Part shown: positions 6,205 through 14,708 of the stretch, piece after piece
Position numbering within the stretch: the stretch's first letter is position 1
How the letters are laid out: every line of letters starts with the position of its first letter
From: CAYURR01 sp964446745
GTDB lineage: Bacteria > Bacillota > Clostridia > Lachnospirales > WQUN01
Assembly: GCA_964446745.1 (NCBI GenBank)
Contig: CAYURR010000030.1
Coordinates: forward strand, 1-21,531
DNA length: 21,531 bases
Direction: 5' to 3'
Notes under the pieces: generated by a model
What the model saw: only the letters and a program-made list of their open reading frames with translations
Database searches by the model: none
What the model was told of the DNA's origin: nothing
Made by a program: the position numbers and the translations under genes

Positions 6205-8742
6205 ATGAAAAAAACACTCAGCGGTAAGATTATTAAATGGGTTATACTATCTGTTTTTATTATTGTTACTACAATAGCGCTATTAAATTCTTTAATAATC
6301 AAAAGAATCGTTGTACGAATGTCCAATGAAGAATTAAATATATTGTCAAAGCTAAATGCACAGGTTGCAGATGGATATGTAAACAACATGTTTGATATAG
6401 CAAAAACATTGGCGCATCAGCTTGAACTAGTGCCTCCATATACAAGGGGTGCAGCAAGCAAGGCTTTCGTCAGCTCGTTTTTACAATTAAACGATAAGGC
6501 CCAAGGGGTCTATGTCGAATGGATAGAGAATGAAGCATACGGAGGATTACAATCCAGTGATGAGCTGGCAGAGGCATATGGTGTTCCTGCTGACTACGAA
6601 GGCTTTGAGGAAATCTATGCCTTTAAAGAGAACGGAGTAGTCGGAGAGAGAATAGTCTGTGAGGCTGATTTTACAGAAGCCGATTATTTTATAGAGGCTC
6701 AACAAAGAAATGAACCCTATGTCAAATCACCTTACTATGATCCATATGTCGGGGATGTTATAGTATCGGTAATGGCTCCTATACAAGATAGCAACGGAAA
6801 ATTCTTAGGTTGCGTCGGTATAGATATCGATAGTAGCATGTTAGCGGGCATCAACTTTGAAAGCGGATATTTTGACACTAGCTACAGTTTTTTAGTTGCT
6901 GATAACGGATTGATTATTACTCACAGCAAGGACAGCAACCTGCTTGGAAAAGATGTGTCTATCTTAGGCGATCTGAATGATGTTTATCATCTCGAAAGTG
7001 ATATAGATTTTGTCGGCAACAGCGGTTCGTGGAAATCAATAAGTGCAGTGAAAAAGTCAGAAATAAATAATAATGTGTCAACGGCACAATGGACTTCAAA
7101 TATAATCTGTGCCATACTGCAAATATTACTTGCACTCATACTTTATCGAGTTATAAAACGGTATATAAAGCCTATCGGCATTATTACACATAGTATCGAA
7201 CGTCTTTCACATGGTGATTTAAGTACGGGATTGGATTTTAAGAGTAATGACGAGTTAGGCTCTTTAGCACTCTCATTTGAAAAGCTAAAAAATATGGTAA
7301 AGACATTGACTACAAAGATAGATGACGCCTTGCACCAAATTCGCAACGGTGATATAGAAGCAAAAATATCTGACCAAGAATTCGAGGGAGAATATAAAAC
7401 AACGGTAAATGCAATAAACAGTCTATCATTAGAGTTGATTGACGACACGCTTACTGTGATGAACGCTTTTGGCGAGCTTAGCAACGGCAATTTTGCTTTT
7501 GAGCTAAAAAAATTCCCGGGCAAAAAAGCGGTGCTTAATGAAATATTTGATAGGTTAAAAAGCAACCTATACTCCATAAATACTGATATTATGCTATTGA
7601 TAGATTCAGCAAAAGACGGAAATCTGGCTAAAAGGATACGATCCGATAAATACTCGGGCGACTGGAGTGCACTGACCGAAGGTTTAAACAGTTTGCTAGA
7701 AGGTGTTGATCGCCCCATACAGGAGTCTAAAGCCATACTGGTTGAGCTTTCCAAGGGTAACTTTCATGTAGATGTCAGTCATGACTACAAGGGCAGCTTT
7801 GCCGATATGATGAACTCGTTTAATAAGATGATAGTTACTACCAGTTCATATATAGAAGAGATTTCGCGTATCCTCGGTAATGTTGCAACAGGGGATTTAA
7901 GTCACGAGATAACAAGGGATTATGAGGGTCAATTTAGTATTATTAAGGATTCGATAAACCATATAGCAGATATATTGAGAACCACCGTCATCAACATAAA
8001 GACCGCCGCAGACAGTGTACAAACGGGAGCAAAGCAAGTTTCAGTCTCGTCATTGAATCTATCTAATGGAGCAAGCTTACAAGCAAGCTCAGTTGAAGAG
8101 CTGACTGCTTCTATTGCAGTAGTTAACGAACAAATTCAGATTACAGCCGATAAGTCCAAAGACGCAAGCGAGTTTTCAAATAAATCAATGGAAAACGCAA
8201 AATCAGGCAACGAGGAAATGATCAAAATGCTTTCGTCAATGAACGAAATCATCACGGCATCAAATAATACCTCCAAGATTATCAAGGTTATAGACAGCAT
8301 AGCTTTCCAAACAAACCTCTTGGCCTTAAACGCCTCTGTTGAAGCTGCAAGAGCCGGCGAACAGGGAAAAGGCTTTTCGGTTGTAGCGGACGAGGTTCGT
8401 TCCCTTGCCACAAGAAGCTCACAGGCTGCCAAAGATACGGCACGCCTTATTGAAGAAACAATCGATAAGGTAAACGTGGGAATGTCAATAGCAAATGAGA
8501 CCGCCGGTTCATTAGAAAAAATTGTTGCCGATACAGACTCCGTATCACAGATTATTAATGATATCTATACTGTAATGAAGGGTCAAACAGATGTAATTAT
8601 GCAAATATCAACCGGCGTAACCCAAATATCCGATATAGTACAAACCAATTCTGCCGTAGCAGAGGAATCTGCAGCCGCAGCCGAGGAGTTAAACAGTCAG
8701 TCGGATTTACTTGCAGATATGGTTGCTCAATTTAAAGTCTGA
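6205..8742 (+). CDS. Methyl-accepting chemotaxis protein with dCache sensor and tandem HAMP-like repeats
   Basis: 845 residues. TM1 is at about 10-32, followed by an external dCache_1-type ligand domain (about 40-290, with SPYYDPYVGDVIVSVMAPI and the GCVGIDID strand), TM2 at about 298-318 and a HAMP domain. Four or five further HAMP-like units follow (about 370-590), each built as G-(D/N)-[LIF]...Y-x-G-x-[FW]...N-x-[LI]. The cytoplasmic signalling coiled coil (about 600-845) contains the invariant hairpin tip around FQTNLLALNASVEAARAG. The C-terminus (AQFKV) lacks a CheR-docking pentapeptide. It should sense a small extracellular ligand, such as an amino acid or amine, and signal through CheA/CheW. 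A GAGG site precedes the ATG. A strong terminator follows. Confidence 0.93.
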   Translation: MKKTLSGKIIKWVILSVFIIVTTIALLNSLIIKRIVVRMSNEELNILSKLNAQVADGYVNNMFDIAKTLAHQLELVPPYTRGAASKAFVSSFLQLNDKAQGVYVEWIENEAYGGLQSSDELAEAYGVPADYEGFEEIYAFKENGVVGERIVCEADFTEADYFIEAQQRNEPYVKSPYYDPYVGDVIVSVMAPIQDSNGKFLGCVGIDIDSSMLAGINFESGYFDTSYSFLVADNGLIITHSKDSNLLGKDVSILGDLNDVYHLESDIDFVGNSGSWKSISAVKKSEINNNVSTAQWTSNIICAILQILLALILYRVIKRYIKPIGIITHSIERLSHGDLSTGLDFKSNDELGSLALSFEKLKNMVKTLTTKIDDALHQIRNGDIEAKISDQEFEGEYKTTVNAINSLSLELIDDTLTVMNAFGELSNGNFAFELKKFPGKKAVLNEIFDRLKSNLYSINTDIMLLIDSAKDGNLAKRIRSDKYSGDWSALTEGLNSLLEGVDRPIQESKAILVELSKGNFHVDVSHDYKGSFADMMNSFNKMIVTTSSYIEEISRILGNVATGDLSHEITRDYEGQFSIIKDSINHIADILRTTVINIKTAADSVQTGAKQVSVSSLNLSNGASLQASSVEELTASIAVVNEQIQITADKSKDASEFSNKSMENAKSGNEEMIKMLSSMNEIITASNNTSKIIKVIDSIAFQTNLLALNASVEAARAGEQGKGFSVVADEVRSLATRSSQAAKDTARLIEETIDKVNVGMSIANETAGSLEKIVADTDSVSQIINDIYTVMKGQTDVIMQISTGVTQISDIVQTNSAVAEESAAAAEELNSQSDLLADMVAQFKV

Positions 8743-8761
8743 CTATAAATGACAACTGCTA

Positions 8762-8807
8762 AAAAAGAGAAATTAAGCTTCGGGCCCGATGCTTAATTTC
8801 TCTTTTT
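8762..8807. terminator. Bidirectional rho-independent terminator
   Basis: A perfect 17-bp stem (8762-8778 with 8791-8807) encloses a loop holding the palindrome cgggcccg. There are A residues on the left flank and T residues on the right, so it can stop both the chemoreceptor transcript (plus) and the diguanylate cyclase transcript (minus), whose stop codons face each other here. Confidence 0.92.
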
Positions 8808-8810
8808 ATT

Positions 8811-10670
8811 TTAGTCGCGCTGCGTCTTATCGCCATACAGACAATACATATCCTTACCGGCGCGCTTGGCTACATACAATGCATCATCTGCGTTTTGATA
8901 TAGCTGCTCATACGTCATACCGTCGTTCGGGTAGATGGCTATGCCTATGCTGATCGTGATCTTGTGTTCTATATCGCCCACCCGATAAACCTTGTTGAAC
9001 TTATGTATCAGTTCGGACGCCTTTTCCTTTATAAAGTCTACGCTGGGTATATCTCGGATAAATAGCACATATTCATCACCGCCGAATCGCCCCAAAATAT
9101 CGGTTGAGCGGAACAGAGTCTTCATCTTATCAGCGAGCTCTTTGAGGACCTCATCACCATATAGATGCCCGAAGCTGTCGTTGATGTGTTTGAAATTATC
9201 CAGATCGGCCGATATCATTGCATGCAGATTGTCCATACTCGACATATTTATTGTGCTTGTCACGAGCATTTCGGTCGTGGCCTTGTTATACAGCCCTGTC
9301 AGAACATCCAAGCTCGCCTGCTTGCGCAGTTCAGCGGTTTCACGCTCTTGCTCGTCTATGTTATCCAGAGAGCCTATTGCTTTAAACGGCCTTCCCTTCT
9401 TATCCTTTACCACCACACCGGATATCGAGCACCAATGGAATTTATCATTAATATCTTTTATCCTGAACTTCGCCCTTTCAACGTTTCGGCCGTTGCTAAT
9501 ATCCAAAAATATCTGCTTAAACACTTCTGTATCCTCAGGATGTATTACCCCGGCATTTATGGCCTCATCCGGCGAATTTACCGTTATAGCATCCCGCCCA
9601 AACTGTTTATGAAAATTGCTTAGAGTGGTTATTCTGTTTTTATAAAAATCCCATTCCAAGATCACGTCACCGGACTGCTCCGCCAGCACGTGAAAGCACC
9701 GCTCATTCAATATCGCTTTATTTCTGGCCGAAACCTGAACATAGATAATAAACCCGCAGAGTATCAGCACACAGATTGCCATGACTACGCCAAGGTTTAT
9801 GACCGCCATTTCAATGCCCAGCACCTGTTTTTGCATTACGGAGTCGGGCGCGAGAGAAAACACATACCAATCGTTGATACCGATTTTTGAAAAATTGATA
9901 TATGTAATAGCGCCGTTTGTCTGCTCTATAAAGTTGACGCTATTCTTGCCGTGTTCAATCTGATCCCTGACGAGCGGATAGTGATCCTCGTGCTCACAAT
10001 TGTATTTGATATACTCAAGGAAATTATCCCCTTTATCAATATTGGGATTTTTTGGGATCTTGGTCATTATCAAACCATCTGAGCGTGCAATAAACATGTA
10101 TCCATTATTATTCAAAAACGACAGGTTAAATAGATCATCAAGGTTATCGGTGTCATAGGTCGCGGAGAGCGAAGCGATAACCTTGTCTCCGTCATAGATC
10201 GGCACAGCCAATACAATAACCGTCTTTTCCGGATTGGCTATAGACTGTGACGGCCCCGTTATGACCCTTTCGCCGTTCATCGAGCGGATGAAATATTCCA
10301 TCTCCGAAACATCGCCGTCATTCGTCTTATCGTGCGTTATCCTGCTCCCGTCAGGGAAGTTGACAGCTACCCTCAAGAATTTTTTATGCTTAACGGCATC
10401 GGACATCAGCATATACACCTGGTCGCTATCGAGCTGCTCTAACCTCGACAGCTGGTCAGACATAGCAGAAAGGGACGCAAGCTGCTCATTAAGGTGCGAA
10501 TTTATCGAAATTATGCTTTGTGATGAGATCTCTGACAGCTGTGCATAGATGTTTTCTGTAATCTTTTGATCAATAGATTTTGAAAAAAGATATACATGAA
10601 AAACCGCAATGAACAAAGTGAGTATGATGATCATGACCAAGCTAACACTTCTTTTATTTATAAAGCGCAC
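8811..10670 (-). CDS. Membrane diguanylate cyclase, dCache-PAS-GGDEF
   Basis: 619 residues. A signal-anchor helix (about 10-30) is followed by an external dCache-like sensor (about 35-280), TM2 (about 285-312), a PAS domain (about 325-445, with FHWCSISGVVVKDKKGRP typical of PAS/PAC) and a C-terminal GGDEF domain (about 450-615). The active-site loop reads GRFGGDEYVLF, so the signature is GGDEY, which keeps the catalytic residues. An inhibitory I-site RSTD sits five residues before it. The predicted reaction is 2 GTP to cyclic di-GMP with product inhibition. The start is uncertain: GTG at 10670 overlaps a GGAGGTG ribosome-like sequence, and a TTG and an ATG lie 10 and 12 codons downstream. It follows the YjdF-like gene by 27 bases, probably as one operon. 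Confidence 0.92.
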   Translation of the reverse strand: MRFINKRSVSLVMIIILTLFIAVFHVYLFSKSIDQKITENIYAQLSEISSQSIISINSHLNEQLASLSAMSDQLSRLEQLDSDQVYMLMSDAVKHKKFLRVAVNFPDGSRITHDKTNDGDVSEMEYFIRSMNGERVITGPSQSIANPEKTVIVLAVPIYDGDKVIASLSATYDTDNLDDLFNLSFLNNNGYMFIARSDGLIMTKIPKNPNIDKGDNFLEYIKYNCEHEDHYPLVRDQIEHGKNSVNFIEQTNGAITYINFSKIGINDWYVFSLAPDSVMQKQVLGIEMAVINLGVVMAICVLILCGFIIYVQVSARNKAILNERCFHVLAEQSGDVILEWDFYKNRITTLSNFHKQFGRDAITVNSPDEAINAGVIHPEDTEVFKQIFLDISNGRNVERAKFRIKDINDKFHWCSISGVVVKDKKGRPFKAIGSLDNIDEQERETAELRKQASLDVLTGLYNKATTEMLVTSTINMSSMDNLHAMISADLDNFKHINDSFGHLYGDEVLKELADKMKTLFRSTDILGRFGGDEYVLFIRDIPSVDFIKEKASELIHKFNKVYRVGDIEHKITISIGIAIYPNDGMTYEQLYQNADDALYVAKRAGKDMYCLYGDKTQRD

Positions 10671-10697
10671 CTCCGTCTCTTTAGCATGTGTAATGCT

Positions 10698-11411
10698 TTA
10701 ACGTTCTCTGCGAATAATAAAGCCTTTTAGCCAGCCTTTTTTGTACTTCATGGAGACATAACCGACCACGGACATCACGAGTGCGCCGATGCTATCAACG
10801 ATCAGATCCTTCATCGTATCGGACAGCGCAGCCTGACCGATCAGCTGCTCACCGTTTTCGAGCGCAAACTTCTGCATGTTTGTATGCAGTATAACGTCTG
10901 CGCTGAATTCATAGATCTCCCAAACCGCTCCGATCGCTACCGCAAAGCAGAATGTAAATATGGCCACGAACACAGGACTCAACGAGACCGGTATCCCGTC
11001 CGTATTATTTAAAAAGCTAATCAGCGAAAAGCCCAACGCACCAAGCATCGCACCGCTGAAGGTATGTAATAGCGTATCCCAATGCGGGACGGAATAATAA
11101 AACGCTCTGACCTCGCCCAAGTAAATCGCGCAATATAAAAATATCGCATAGACAAAGAACATATTGGACGGTACGCTGATACGCAGATTTTTTGTAATAA
11201 AGCCGGGCAGCATCATCGCCACAACGCCGAGCGCGCACTGCAACAGCATGAGTACATAGTCGCCCTTTACATGTACCTCCGGGTCATTTAACGGCGCAAC
11301 CGTCGGAGCCAATAGTATCCTTATAAACACAAATACCGTTGAAAGTAGCAACGAGTAAAAAACAAATCCCATCACTGTCCTTCTGTTAAAAATCCTCTTA
11401 AGCAGTTTCAT
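10698..11411 (-). CDS. YjdF-like membrane protein (DUF2238 family)
   Basis: 237 residues with about six membrane helices and a basic C-terminus (KKGWLKGFIIRRER). Conserved-looking polar residues inside the membrane part are HWDTLLHTFSGAMLG, GAVWEIYEFSAD and DTMKDLIVDSIGA. These match my memory of the DUF2238/YjdF family, which has no firm biochemical role. The ATG is preceded by GAGAGGGG. It is the first gene of the unit with the diguanylate cyclase. The assignment to the family is by pattern recall, not a search. Confidence 0.75.
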   Translation of the reverse strand: MKLLKRIFNRRTVMGFVFYSLLLSTVFVFIRILLAPTVAPLNDPEVHVKGDYVLMLLQCALGVVAMMLPGFITKNLRISVPSNMFFVYAIFLYCAIYLGEVRAFYYSVPHWDTLLHTFSGAMLGALGFSLISFLNNTDGIPVSLSPVFVAIFTFCFAVAIGAVWEIYEFSADVILHTNMQKFALENGEQLIGQAALSDTMKDLIVDSIGALVMSVVGYVSMKYKKGWLKGFIIRRER

Positions 11412-11440
11412 CCAAAAGCCCCTCTCGTCATCATGACCAC

Positions 11441-11446
11441 ATTATA
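11441..11446 (-). promoter_or_regulatory. Candidate -10 box for the YjdF-like/diguanylate cyclase unit
   Basis: The minus strand reads TATAAT about 30 bases before the ATG at 11411. No convincing -35 element lies 16-18 bases upstream, so the call rests on the -10 hexamer and position only. Confidence 0.4.
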
Positions 11447-11531
11447 CATGAATTTTTCCAAGGATGCTGTTAAATTATAAATACATGAACTCTACCGATG
11501 GTTTACAAGCCCATATTCTACAGACAGTCGG

Positions 11532-11560
11532 TTGAGTATTAGGCATTTCCCTGTTACACT
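11532..11560 (+). promoter_or_regulatory. Sigma-A-type promoter for the XRE-membrane regulator
   Basis: TTGAGT at 11532-11537, a 17-base spacer and TACACT at 11555-11560. The inferred start near 11567 leaves a short leader of about 27 bases before the ATG at 11594. Confidence 0.6.
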
Positions 11561-11593
11561 GGCAGATATCCAAATACAAAGGGGCGGTTGAAT

Positions 11594-12421
11594 ATGAGCA
11601 ATGAAGGCATGGCAAATTTTATCTGCGAGCTGCGAAAATCCAAACAGCTGACGCAGAAGCAATTGGCTGAGAAATTAAACATTACAGACAAGGCCGTATC
11701 GAAATGGGAACGCGGGCTCAGTTACCCTGACATCACCATACTATCCCAGCTCGCGGATGTGCTCGGGGTTACGACCGGCGAGCTATTAAACGCTCACCGA
11801 GACGAGGCACCCGTGCCAAACAGCGACATCTTGATACAAAACACATTTGAATACGCGGAGAAGCTCACCGTAACAAAAAGAAATGGGGCGGGTGGTATAT
11901 TGAAGCTACTATTGAGTGTTGCATTCGCTTTAGGTATAGCCGTATGCGTGATATGTGACTTGGCTATATCCCGAGGCCTGACTTGGTCTCTGTATCCGAT
12001 ATCGAGCATCATATTCGCATGGCTTGTGATCATGCCCATGCTGCATTTTGAAAACAACAAGGTCGCTATGTCACTCGTTTCGCTCAGTGTGTTTATCCTC
12101 CCGTTCCTGTTTTGCATCGAGCGTATTTACGGCACAATAAAATGGGTACTCCCATTAGGAATACCCATCACAGCTGTATCATTGATTTATTTGTGGATCG
12201 TCTTCGGCCTATTTGCCAAGACACGTATCAATAGGTTCAATATCTTCGGCATCGCATTACTCATGGGAATACCGATGAACCTGATTATGGACGTCATCGT
12301 ATCAAGATTTACCGAAAACACGGTGCTTGATGCCTGGGACGGTATCTCGTATGGCATCCTCGTTATTGTCGCACTCTGCCTGTTTGTCGGTGGTTTCATC
12401 CGCAAGAGGCAGGATGCTTAG
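11594..12421 (+). CDS. XRE-family regulator with C-terminal membrane domain
   Basis: About 275 residues from the ATG at 11594. GGGGCGG lies seven bases upstream; the in-frame TTG at 11588 is too close to it. Residues 5-60 are a Cro/C1-type HTH (LTQKQLAEKLNITDKAVSKWERGLSYPDITILSQLADVLGV). A linker of about 35 residues leads to five or six hydrophobic helices (about 95-270). This is a common clostridial design, a DNA-binding head tethered to the membrane. The ligand and targets are unknown; autoregulation or control of the divergent YjdF/cyclase unit is plausible from position only. Its stop is eight bases from the convergent copA stop, with no terminator visible between them. Confidence 0.88.
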   Translation: MSNEGMANFICELRKSKQLTQKQLAEKLNITDKAVSKWERGLSYPDITILSQLADVLGVTTGELLNAHRDEAPVPNSDILIQNTFEYAEKLTVTKRNGAGGILKLLLSVAFALGIAVCVICDLAISRGLTWSLYPISSIIFAWLVIMPMLHFENNKVAMSLVSLSVFILPFLFCIERIYGTIKWVLPLGIPITAVSLIYLWIVFGLFAKTRINRFNIFGIALLMGIPMNLIMDVIVSRFTENTVLDAWDGISYGILVIVALCLFVGGFIRKRQDA

Positions 12422-12429
12422 CAATATAC

Positions 12430-14676
12430 TCAACGATACGCTTTAAAACGTTTGAGCCTGAGCGCGTTTGATAATACGGACACGCTCGAAAGGCTCATGG
12501 CCGCCGCCGCAAACACCGGGTTCAATAGCGGCCCACCAAACAGATGCAATATCCCCGCCGCCACAGGTATGCCAGCGACATTATAGGCAAATGCCCAGAA
12601 CAGGTTTTGCTTAATGTTTCTGATCGTGCTCTTTGAAAGTAGTATGGCGGTGGGCACGTCCATCAAATCGCTGTGCATCAGCACAATGTCCGCACTCTCC
12701 ATAGCTACATCCGTGCCGCTCCCGATCGCAATGCCTATATCGGCCTGCGCAAGGGCCGGCGCGTCATTGATGCCGTCTCCGACCATGGCAACCTTCTTAC
12801 CCTCGGCCTGCAGCTTCTTTACCTCGTTGGATTTATCCTGCGGTAATACCTCCGAAAGCACGCGCGTGATACCGACCTGCTTTGCGATGGCCTCGGCGGT
12901 GCGTCTGTTGTCACCCGTTATCATAGCGACCTCTATACCCATCTCGGTCAAACGCTTTATAGCCTTTGCGCTACTTGCCTTTACGACATCGGCCACGGCT
13001 ATGATCCCCGCCAAGCCCCCGTCTATCGCCAGATACATCGGCGTCTTTCCCTCTCCCGCGAGGCGATCTGCCTCAGCCTCCAAGGTTTCTGTCTTTATAT
13101 CCCGTTCATGCATCAGCTTCAGATTTCCCGCCAATATCTCGCTGCCGTCAATCTGTACGCGTATACCGCGTCCCGTAAGCGCTTCAAAGTCGGTCTCAGC
13201 GAGTATAGACAGTTGCTCCTTCTCGGCTCCCCTTACGATAGCCTCACCGAGCGGATGCTCGCTGCCTTTTTCGGCCGAAGCCGCAAGCTGCAGCAGCCGC
13301 TGTCTATCCATGCCGTTTACCGTGACTATATCCGTCACCTCGGGCTTGCCCTCGGTGATCGTGCCTGTTTTGTCAAACACAATCGTCTTGATCTTGTGCG
13401 TTGCCTCGAGTGCCTCGCCACCTTTTATCAAGATACCGTTTTCGGCGCCCTTGCCCGTGCCGACCATGATAGCAGTCGGCGTAGCCAAGCCCAGCGCACA
13501 CGGGCACGCGATCACGAGTATCGCTATAAATATCGTGAGCGAGAAAACAAGGGATTCCCCGCTAATCATCCAGCCCGCAAACGCGATCACAGCTATTGCA
13601 AATACGATCGGAACAAAATAACCCGAAACCACATCCGCAAGCTGCGCGATCGGGGCCTTTGAGCCCTGCGCGTCCTCAACGAGCTTGATGATCTGCGCGA
13701 GCGCCGTGTCGCTGCCGACCTTTGTGGCCTTGAAACGGATCAGACCGTTCTTGTTTATGCTGGCCGCGTAGACCTTGTCTCCGGCCTTCTTGTCTACGGG
13801 CATGCTCTCACCCGTCAGCATCGCCTCATCTATCGCCGTCGTACCCTCGACTACCACGCCGTCTACAGGGATCTTTGAGCCCGGCTTTACGAGTATGATA
13901 TCACCGACCATTACATCCTCTATCGGTATTTCAGCCTCGATGCCGTTTTTAATCACGATAGCGGTCTTTGGGGCCAACCCCATAAGCTTTTTGATGGCCT
14001 CGCTGGTCTTGCCTTTTGATACGGCCTCAAGGGACTTTCCGAGCAATATCAGCGTAATGATGACCCCCGAGGTCTCAAAATACAGGCTATCTGTATATGC
14101 CTTATGCCCCTGCATGATCTGGAAGGTTGCGTATAAGCTGTATAACGCCGCCGCCGATGTACCGATCGCAATAAGACTGTCCATATTTGGCGATCGCATC
14201 CATATCGCCCGAAAGCCCACTATATAGAAACGGTATCCCGCGATCAAGATCGGTATAACGAGCAAGATCTGCGTAAGTGCGAAGTTGAACGGGAAATGCA
14301 TCGGGTGAATCTTTTTTGGAATCGGTAGCTCTACGCCCGGGATCATATGCCCCATGGCGATATACAACAGCGGAATGGTAAACACCGCCGCTATGATAAA
14401 CTTTGTCCAGAGGATTTTTATTTCGCGTTCCTTCTTGAGCTTATCCTCGTCAACGGCTCGCTGCGCCGGTATCTCCGACCAGCCGTATCCGGCCTTTTCG
14501 ATCGCCTTACGCACCGCATCCATATCTGTCTTACTACTATCGAGCTCGCAGGTCAACCGTTCCGTTGCCAGGTTTACAGACACCGCTTCGACCCCGTCTA
14601 TCTTACCTACCACCCTCTCGATCCTCGCAGAGCACGCCGCACATGTCATGCCGCTTATCTTTAATGCCTCACTCAT
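12430..14676 (-). CDS. copA: Copper-exporting P1B-1-type ATPase CopA
   Basis: 748 residues. One N-terminal HMA domain has GMTCAAC (C12, C15). Eight membrane helices are expected. The actuator motif LTGES is near 287-291, the transmembrane metal site CPC at 391-393, the phosphorylation site DKTGT at D435, the nucleotide-domain HP dipeptide at 474-475 and the hinge GDGINDAP at 633-640. The P1B-1 signature residues YN (698-699) and MSLSS (727-731) are present, which points to Cu(I)/Ag(I) rather than zinc or cadmium. The predicted reaction is ATP-driven export of Cu(I) from the cytoplasm. AGGAGG precedes the ATG. It follows the HMA-SafE-cupredoxin gene by 32 bases as the second gene of an operon. 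Only one HMA is present here; the partner protein carries another. Confidence 0.95.
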   Translation of the reverse strand: MSEALKISGMTCAACSARIERVVGKIDGVEAVSVNLATERLTCELDSSKTDMDAVRKAIEKAGYGWSEIPAQRAVDEDKLKKEREIKILWTKFIIAAVFTIPLLYIAMGHMIPGVELPIPKKIHPMHFPFNFALTQILLVIPILIAGYRFYIVGFRAIWMRSPNMDSLIAIGTSAAALYSLYATFQIMQGHKAYTDSLYFETSGVIITLILLGKSLEAVSKGKTSEAIKKLMGLAPKTAIVIKNGIEAEIPIEDVMVGDIILVKPGSKIPVDGVVVEGTTAIDEAMLTGESMPVDKKAGDKVYAASINKNGLIRFKATKVGSDTALAQIIKLVEDAQGSKAPIAQLADVVSGYFVPIVFAIAVIAFAGWMISGESLVFSLTIFIAILVIACPCALGLATPTAIMVGTGKGAENGILIKGGEALEATHKIKTIVFDKTGTITEGKPEVTDIVTVNGMDRQRLLQLAASAEKGSEHPLGEAIVRGAEKEQLSILAETDFEALTGRGIRVQIDGSEILAGNLKLMHERDIKTETLEAEADRLAGEGKTPMYLAIDGGLAGIIAVADVVKASSAKAIKRLTEMGIEVAMITGDNRRTAEAIAKQVGITRVLSEVLPQDKSNEVKKLQAEGKKVAMVGDGINDAPALAQADIGIAIGSGTDVAMESADIVLMHSDLMDVPTAILLSKSTIRNIKQNLFWAFAYNVAGIPVAAGILHLFGGPLLNPVFAAAAMSLSSVSVLSNALRLKRFKAYR

Positions 14677-14708
14677 TTATAAAAAGCCTCCTATTGTTTC
14701 TGTCAAAC

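Noticed and set aside
12614..13621. 335-codon plus-strand frame inside copA
   Set aside because: It is the complement of conserved CopA catalytic motifs; its serine- and alanine-rich composition is that of an antisense shadow.
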